A stretch of DNA of 64,000 nt, from the NCBI GenBank assembly GCA_951804985.1, contig OX638131.1, positions 3,348,001 to 3,412,000 of the forward strand. The letters are read 5' to 3'. The notes beneath the pieces were generated by a model. It did not search any database and had not been told where the DNA came from. It saw nothing but the letters and a program-made list of their open reading frames with translations. This document shows positions 57,441 through 64,000 of this stretch, piece after piece (position 1 is the first letter of the stretch; every line of letters starts with the position of its first letter). This stretch comes from Dryomyza anilis. Taxonomy: Eukaryota; Arthropoda; Insecta; Diptera; Dryomyzidae. The position numbers were made by a program, and so were the translations under genes.

Positions 57441-57863
57441 CATGTGTGAGAGTGTGTGTGAGTGAGAGTATTTGCAATACCGTTAGCTGAGTAAATAATG
57501 TGCAAACAAGCAAATAATTTGTCATGGTTACCATTGGATAATCCTGATGACATCATCATCATGATCAACGTTGTCGTCGTCTTCATTATTATTAACATCA
57601 GTCATGAGGCAGCATCAAAGGCACAGCCACAAAAGGCCTTTATTTTTAGTTTAGCTTGGGAATTTGGTGTAGTTATTATTGTTGTAATTATATATATATA
57701 TTTTTTGGTCATCATTGTTAGTTTGTGTTCATTGTTGTAGTTGTTGGTTTTGCTTTGTACTGCTGACATGTTGCTGAGTTTTTTTTGCTATTTTGCGTAT
57801 AATAAGCAGCAACGTTTCGTCATCAACAGGATATGGGATTCGGGATTCGGAATATGAGCCATG
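57441..57863. other. Host DNA with microsatellites between two transposons
   Basis: TG/GA-rich run at 57443-57467, CAT/GTC trinucleotide runs at 57549-57582, and a (TA)n at about 57690-57702. It ends at the putative LTR boundary. Confidence 0.5.
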
Positions 57864-58620
57864 TGTTGCGGGCTCCAGGGGTCTTTTTGTACTTGCCTTT
57901 ATTAATGAAACCGTCAGTGACAATATTCCCTCGAAGTCCACAATTCTTTCCTAACATTTATTATTAAATAAAAACGCAAGGATATTTTAGACTTGCTTTA
58001 TACTTTTATTAATTATTTTTAAGTATTTTTACAAGCTTGAGTTTAAACTGAAAACACGTCTGCACTCTAAGGCAGTTAAAATCATAATGCTTAAAATCTA
58101 TACTTAACCTCTACTCATCACCTCGGTATCGTGCGACTCACGAACCCCTTGCTTATACTTATTTCTTAAAACACAACTCATAAATGCAAGCAAGCATATT
58201 CTTAAATCTACGTACTACTAAAAACCTCATAAACCCCACATCAGATATTTACTAATATTGTGAAATCATTAACTGAGAAAATTCCAATGTGCTAAATTGG
58301 TTCCCATGCTGGCGTTAGTCTTGACTTAAATTACAACCAATGCTTTTGTTGTTGCTTTTAAACAGACGGCACACTTGCTAGCGTGTGCCTTGGATCAAAT
58401 TGCAACCAGTGCATTTTTCGTTGCTTTCAAGCGGACTTAATTTTATATCCTGAAAGTATGCACTCATAAACATTATGTACTTGTTCCAGTTACGTCGTAA
58501 ACGTTATGTTAAGTTAACATGCATCTGTTATTGTGCTTTTAGATTTGAACTTTATGTGCATACTGGTTATGTGCAGGCTTTCTGAAATTCAACAAAAAAA
58601 AACGTTTCTGATTCACAACA
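57864..58620 (-). repeat. 3' LTR of a Ty3/gypsy-class retrotransposon
   Basis: On the - strand the LTR begins TGTTGTGAATCAGAAACG immediately after the polypurine tract and ends GAGCCCGCAACA, giving TGTTG...CAACA ends and a length of 757 bp. AATAAA (rc of 57897-57902) lies close to its end and GGATATAAAAT (rc, about 58441-58451) could be a TATA box. The outer boundary is inferred from the end motif, because the 5' LTR is outside the window. The flanking bases CATG (57860-57863) could be one target duplication. Confidence 0.7.
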
Positions 58621-58642
58621 TTCTTCCCCCCTTATTTTAAGA
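58621..58642 (-). promoter_or_regulatory. Polypurine tract
   Basis: On the - strand it reads AAAATAAGGGGGGAAGAA directly before the LTR, the usual primer site for plus-strand DNA synthesis. Confidence 0.85.
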
Positions 58643-61260
58643 AAAAATTATTATTAAAAAGAATAATAGTTTTTTCTTTTACATCATTAATATTTCAATA
58701 TATTTCTTAATTTATTTAACTTACAATAATATTTAAAATCAATAATTATTTTTCATATTATTATTATTTATTTTACTTATTTTCATTTTAAGAATCTTAT
58801 TAATGCTTATCTTCGTTACTCAATTACTTAATTAATGGTCGCAGTTTTAGTGATATTTATATACTTTATGTAACGTTAAAAAAAAATGTATAACATTACA
58901 AGTCACTGAACGTTGCAATTGACAAAGCAGTAGTTGATCAAGTTACCGCTTTGCAATCGCTGCGTTCCGTGTTGCTCTGTTGTTTTTCTTGTTTATTCAT
59001 CTAAGTCATTAAATGCTTTAATTTGTGCAACGATTTGTTTTCTTTTAAATTTTTTGCGATATTTATTGAAAATAATTCATTTAATTTTTATTGAGTATAT
59101 CTTTAGTTATTGTTTATATTTATAGTTTTCATATTTTAATGTTTCTTCAAGTTTTTCATTACTTTTTTCTAGTCTATTAAATTAATTATACAAAAAAAAA
59201 TGTAATTGTGTTTTCTATTAATTAAAAACGTAAACTGCTGTGATCGCTAGTTCTGTTACTCTCTGTTTACGTGTATAGGTTGGCTGGCTGCATTTTATTT
59301 GTTTCTGTCATTGATCGAATAACATTGTTGTCATCATTTATTCTCATCTTTCGTCTTTATTTTCTAAGCTTTGTTAAATTTGATGTCTTCTATGTTGCGT
59401 TGTTTTTTCAGTCAAATTGAATCGTATTTTGTTGAGAGCAGATACTAAAATTGGTAGTTTTGTAATTTTATATTTCTGGATATTAATACGAATTTGTCTT
59501 CTTTAAATGTTTTAAGAGTTCTTGTAGCGAAATTGTCATCTTCGGAAATCATCTTTAATTATACGTACATGTTGTTGTTTGATGTTGTTCTTTTATATTT
59601 CACTTGTTGTACATTATTTGAATATTTGAAGTTCTTAGTGTTTTAATTTTCGTCTTCTCTTTTAAGAAATTATGTTCTTTTGTTGAAGAAATTGTCAGCA
59701 TAATGTGTGAAATGTTGTTGATTTAGTACAATTATGATAACTTTGTTGATGTGTCAAATTTCTTTTTCCATAAGGTTAGCATTGACAGCTGAATAAGTGT
59801 ATATGGAATAGCTCCTTCAACTTATTTACAAAATATTAGCTTGTTCCTTGAGTGATAAAATTGTTATCTTTTAATTATATGTACGTAAAGATGTAAAATG
59901 TTGTTGCTTCTTTATGGTAGAATAGTCGCAATTTTGCTGATTTGTCGAAATTCCACATTCATGTTTATATTGAGCTCCTTTCTTTTAATTAAACATGTTA
60001 TTGATGTACAATTGTTGTTGTCCGCGCCATGACTCTCACATGTTTCTTTATCATTCGTCTCTTGTACTTCATTACATAATATTACCATTTCAGACCTTTA
60101 CCCAACAAAATCAAACGATCTTCTTTGACAATTAATATTTAAACTTAGTGTCTTCTGCGTCGAATTTTATTGTTTGGTGGATTGCTAGTTCTTCTTCGTG
60201 CATGTTTTATTTCTTTGTCGTGGTTGAAATGCATTTCCAGAGCCAGGATTATTTTTAAAAATACTTATTACTTTGTAATGTTTACTATAACTTTATAAAT
60301 TATTTATATTTAACATCATTTTTACTTTCAGTATTCATAATCTTTGTTTATATTACCTTACATCATAGTATTAAAATTTTATATTTTAATTGTATATTTA
60401 TATCGAACATTTTACTGTAAATCTTTAATTGTAAAATCTTTAATTTTTTTCTTAATATATAGACATTATTTTCTTTATAATTTCATTAGCACATGAATCA
60501 ATGCTAATTCTATTCAAAAATACTTAGCTCTTTATTCATGCACTAATTTGTGAATTTAATCATTATTGACAATTTTTAATAATGGTAAGCGCGCGCGATT
60601 TATGCATAACTACTTTTGTACATTCAATAGGTACATATATATTTTCATTACCGTGTAATGATCACATTTAAAACGTTTGTTAATTTTGTTAGATTGTGTA
60701 TTGTATTTTTTCCTTATCATTCAATTATTGTTCAAATTTTTACGCTGCATTAACGTACCTCGTTTCATTTTCGGTACATTAGTGCATTGTTCCTAGATGC
60801 AAAACGCTGAATTGCATTTTATTTTATCACTTTAGTGTGTGCTACGCTAACATCTATCTGTACTTCAAGTGCAATGATCTTTCTGTTGCCTGTTTCCATT
60901 GAAAATGATCTTGACAATGAAACTGAAGTACTAACCTATCTCAATTATGACAATGTATATTTTATTGCTTTAGCAAATGTGTTCTGAATTCTTGTTTATG
61001 AAATATCTAATATAATATTCTTTATACTTTATTCCTTTCTTATTTAATACATGATCTAATGCTAGTCATCTTCTAAAATTAATACATAGCTATTTTCTCA
61101 TGCACTAATTTAGATTTAAAAAACATATTTTCTAAAAAAAAAAATTTACGCGTACTTTATTTACGTTGTTTGCAATATTATGCATTGCGGTTAATGATCA
61201 TTATGAACTGTTGTTTCAGTTATTAATTTCGTTGTTTTTGTTCGTTCGATTGTGTATAAC
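58643..61260 (-). other. 2.6-kb noncoding segment between pol and 3' LTR
   Basis: This is where errantivirus-type elements carry env. Here I find no ORF over about 65 aa on either strand and no envelope-like sequence. Composition is extremely T-rich on the + strand. Either the element never had env, or the region has decayed while pol stayed open. Confidence 0.6.
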
Positions 61261-64000
61261 TTAAGAGTTATATGCTTTTAATAAGTTATTATGGAATTTT
61301 TTACCTTTTCCCTTGATACAGATCACTGTTGTCACAGGACTTATTATCGAAAGGACTTCATAGGGTCCTACCCAGATTGGTGAAAATTTGTTTTTCCTAT
61401 TCTGGTTTTTTAATAAAACTTTATCTCCTTCCTTAAAAACTACCGTATTTAATGTATTATCGTAACTTCGTTTAGATCTTTCCTTAGCTTTTTCTTGATT
61501 TTTTCTGGCTATCTCATGTGTACGCTGTATTTGGTATTTTAATATCTTATTGTAATCTTCACTGTTATAAATTGGTGAACATTTTCGTTTTAGGTTGGTT
61601 GGCATGTCAAATTCAAATCCGTATAAAGTACGACAAGGCGTTTGCCCTGTTGACATATGCACTGTGTTATTGTGCACATGCATTGCCGAATTCAACCATT
61701 GATCCCAGTTGGACCCATCCTCTTTTGCAAAACATCTCAAATACTCCGCTAAAGGTCTGTGACTTCGTTCTAACGAGCCATTCGCCTGCGGGTGATAAGG
61801 TGTTATATGCATTTTTTTAATGTTTAATAACTTGCACGTGTCTGAAAATAATTTTGACACAAAATTTGACCCATTATCTGTAATTAAAATTTTCGGAATA
61901 TTATAACGCGTGATAATTTCCTCGTAAAAAGCTTTAGCTACTGTGCTTGCTTCCGCGTCTGGGATAGCTACGCAGCACATGTATTTTGAAAAATCGTCTT
62001 GAAAAGTTAAAATATATTTATTTCCTGACACTGTTTCAGGTAAAATTCCTACCAAGTCCATATAAACCTTATCGAATGGACGTGTTGGCGTATCTGTCAA
62101 AACCATTGGCATTTTTGTTAACTTTGAACTTTTGTTCATTTGGCATTTAGGACAGTTTCTAACATATTCTTTTATTTGTTTCTGCATTCCCCTCCATTTA
62201 AATTGTTTCTTAATCCTAAAGTATGTTTTAAGTGTGCCCTGATGGCCTCCTAGTGCTGAATCATGAAAATCTTTCATCACGGTTTTAATTTCATCTGGAT
62301 CAGTTAATATTTGAGCCGAATTCGTTTCATTATTTGTATCTATTATTGTTTCATCTACGACTGGTGTACTGATTTGTGGTTTTATTTTTGTGATTTGCTG
62401 ATCTAAAATATTTTGTGTAGTTTTGGATCGTGTTTGTACGGCTGTAATATCTGGTTCTATATATGGAATTCTGCTTAAAGCATCCGCATTTAAATTCTTC
62501 TTGCCTGGTTTGTACATTATTTCAAAATCATATTCCGATAATTTGTGTCGGAAACGAGCAAGGCGGGATGTCTGATCTTTTAAATTTGCAATACCTTTTA
62601 GAGGCTGATGATCTGTAAAAATTTTGAATGGTCGCCCTAATAGGTATGCTCTAAAATTCTTTGTTGCCCAAACAATTGCTAAAAATTCTTTTTCAATGGT
62701 AGAATATCGTTTTTCTGCCCCATTTAAAGTTCTACTTGCAAACGCGATCGGTCGGTCGCTTCCTACTTCACCTTGAGATAGGACTGCACCTACTGCTTCG
62801 TTACTTGCGTCTGTTGTTAGTAAAAAAGTTTTTGTAAAATCTGGATATGCTAATATTGGAGGTGAAATTATTGATTCTTTCAATTTAATGAATGAATTTT
62901 GACAATCGTCCGTCCATTTAAATTTAACGTCCTTTTTAAGTAAATTATTAATTGGTAAAGCTAACCTTGCCATATTGTTTATGAACTTTCTGTAATAATT
63001 AATTAATCCCAAGAATGCTTGTACTTCTTTTCTGTTTCTTGGTACTGGAATATTTTTTACGCATTCGACCTTAGCGGGGTCTGGCAACGCACCAAGTTCT
63101 GAACATTTATGCCCTAAATATACAACTTCACGACGTAAAAACTGACATTTTTCGGTATTTAATTTTAAATTATGGTCTCTTAGTTTCTGTAATACTTTAC
63201 TTAATCTGTGTTCATGTTCGCTTATATTTTTCCCATACACAACTATATCATCAAGATATACAAAACAATCGATACCCTGTAACCCTGTTAAGATGTGATT
63301 CATTATTCTCTGGAAAGTTGCTGGTGCCCCTGTTAAACCGAAAGGCATCCTATTGAATTCAAAATGTCCAAGTCCTGTACTGAAGGCAGTTTTTTCTTTA
63401 TCACCTTCTTCTACTAAGACCTGATGATAGCCACTTGCTAAATCTAAAGTTGAAAAATATCGACTGTGACCTAATTGATCTAATATTTCATCTATTCGTG
63501 GAATAGGAAATACCTGTTTTACGGTTACGTCATTTAATTTACGGAAATCTATGACAAGTCTCCATTTTTTGTTACCGTCTTTGTCGCTCCTCTTCGGTAC
63601 CAATAGTAATGGTGAATTCCAGGGTGATATGCTTGGCGATATAATGCCAGCATCTAACATTTTGTTAACCTGTCTATTAATTTCCTCTCTATGTGTGTGT
63701 GGAAGTTTGTATTGCTTTTGGTTAATTGGTGGTTGATTCCATTGTGTTGTTATGTCGTGTTTAAGTATTGGCGTGTATGACAGTTCGTCACCTTCTAAGT
63801 GAAAAACATCGTGATAAGAAATACAAAGATTTTGTAATGATGTGATTTCCTCCTTATTTAAAGATTCATCAATGTTAATTTTTTCTAATAATCTATTAAT
63901 CCTATTTTTTATATTCACTGAATTTATAGTATTTATTGTAGAATTGTTTGTATCTGATTCCCTATACTGATTAAAATTTGAAAATTTCGGTTTAAAATTG
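61261..64000 (-). CDS. pol: Ty3/gypsy retrotransposon Pol polyprotein (5' end outside window)
   Basis: The frame is open without interruption from 64000 to a stop at 61261-61263. The GTG at 63918 is not a start, because the frame continues upstream to the window edge. Counting from that GTG, reverse transcriptase has FSTLDLASGYHQ (about 155-166) and the YLDD catalytic box (221-224). RNase H has TTDAS (D370), E409, FTDHQ (D436) and NADALS (D479). Integrase has the zinc finger H552/H559/C589/C592 and the triad D621, D681 (ITDNGS), E717 (LERSH) with D-35-E spacing. A GPY/F-like module follows (WVGPYEV, 849-855). The order RT-RH-IN marks the Ty3/gypsy group. All catalytic residues are intact and there is no stop, so the copy is young. 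Gag, protease and the 5' LTR are beyond the window. The lineage within the group is not resolved. Confidence 0.95.
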   Translation of the reverse strand, partial: NFKPKFSNFNQYRESDTNNSTINTINSVNIKNRINRLLEKINIDESLNKEEITSLQNLCISYHDVFHLEGDELSYTPILKHDITTQWNQPPINQKQYKLPHTHREEINRQVNKMLDAGIISPSISPWNSPLLLVPKRSDKDGNKKWRLVIDFRKLNDVTVKQVFPIPRIDEILDQLGHSRYFSTLDLASGYHQVLVEEGDKEKTAFSTGLGHFEFNRMPFGLTGAPATFQRIMNHILTGLQGIDCFVYLDDIVVYGKNISEHEHRLSKVLQKLRDHNLKLNTEKCQFLRREVVYLGHKCSELGALPDPAKVECVKNIPVPRNRKEVQAFLGLINYYRKFINNMARLALPINNLLKKDVKFKWTDDCQNSFIKLKESIISPPILAYPDFTKTFLLTTDASNEAVGAVLSQGEVGSDRPIAFASRTLNGAEKRYSTIEKEFLAIVWATKNFRAYLLGRPFKIFTDHQPLKGIANLKDQTSRLARFRHKLSEYDFEIMYKPGKKNLNADALSRIPYIEPDITAVQTRSKTTQNILDQQITKIKPQISTPVVDETIIDTNNETNSAQILTDPDEIKTVMKDFHDSALGGHQGTLKTYFRIKKQFKWRGMQKQIKEYVRNCPKCQMNKSSKLTKMPMVLTDTPTRPFDKVYMDLVGILPETVSGNKYILTFQDDFSKYMCCVAIPDAEASTVAKAFYEEIITRYNIPKILITDNGSNFVSKLFSDTCKLLNIKKMHITPYHPQANGSLERSHRPLAEYLRCFAKEDGSNWDQWLNSAMHVHNNTVHMSTGQTPCRTLYGFEFDMPTNLKRKCSPIYNSEDYNKILKYQIQRTHEIARKNQEKAKERSKRSYDNTLNTVVFKEGDKVLLKNQNRKNKFSPIWVGPYEVLSIISPVTTVICIKGKGKKFHNNLLKAYNS

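Noticed and set aside
58643..61260. Degenerate env gene of the retrotransposon
   Set aside because: I looked for a long frame, signal-peptide-like start or transmembrane-type stretch on the - strand and found none that I could defend.
63916..63918. Start of the retrotransposon Pol protein at 63918
   Set aside because: The codon is GTG and the frame stays open upstream to the window edge, so this is an internal valine.

Overview
The window is nuclear DNA of a fly, most likely a schizophoran and probably tephritid-like dipteran. The three host genes have short GT-AG introns and protein sequences very close to what I recall of the Drosophila orthologues. The intergenic DNA is AT-rich and full of fly-type transposon debris. 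I cannot name the species from the sequence.

Layout. 1-1044 holds the last two coding exons of Tbp (TATA-binding protein, + strand; the N-terminal exons lie left of the window). 1424-2268 holds the complete eIF3k gene (translation initiation factor 3 subunit K, - strand, three exons), convergent with Tbp and with overlapping DRE elements behind its start. 2411-25200 is gene-free: a foldback element, a 19-bp minisatellite, several MITE families, Helentron-associated (DINE-1/mini-me-like) elements, a LINE fragment, two copies of a tRNA-derived SINE, tandem repeats and a long hairpin. 25286-26266 is a dense field of AGATAC/GTATCT motifs in the upstream region of goosecoid. 26994-44944 is Gsc (+ strand, three coding exons, introns of 2.5 and 14 kb; K50 homeodomain split at residues 46/47). 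45000-57863 is again repeat-rich, with a second large 19-bp array, a TIR element nested in a MITE, a Helentron-type element nested in another transposon, a 200-bp assembly gap, and a hAT-like element with two further nested insertions. 57864-64000 is the 3' part of a Ty3/gypsy-class LTR retrotransposon on the - strand: 3' LTR, polypurine tract, 2.6 kb without an ORF, then pol (RT, RNase H, integrase) running off the window.

How the genes relate. Tbp and eIF3k are housekeeping genes (transcription and translation initiation) in a tight convergent pair. Gsc is a developmental repressor sitting alone in a large regulatory domain, as its long introns and the motif field upstream suggest. The mobile elements are not functionally linked to them, but at least nine recognisable insertions or arrays lie inside the Gsc introns.

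I see no prokaryote-like system, CRISPR array or novel multi-gene system. The observations most worth a second look are the AGATAC field upstream of Gsc, the tRNA-derived SINE family, the layered insertions at 46151-47475 and 56368-57440, the 24127-24485 hairpin, and the proximity of Gsc to Tbp/eIF3k.
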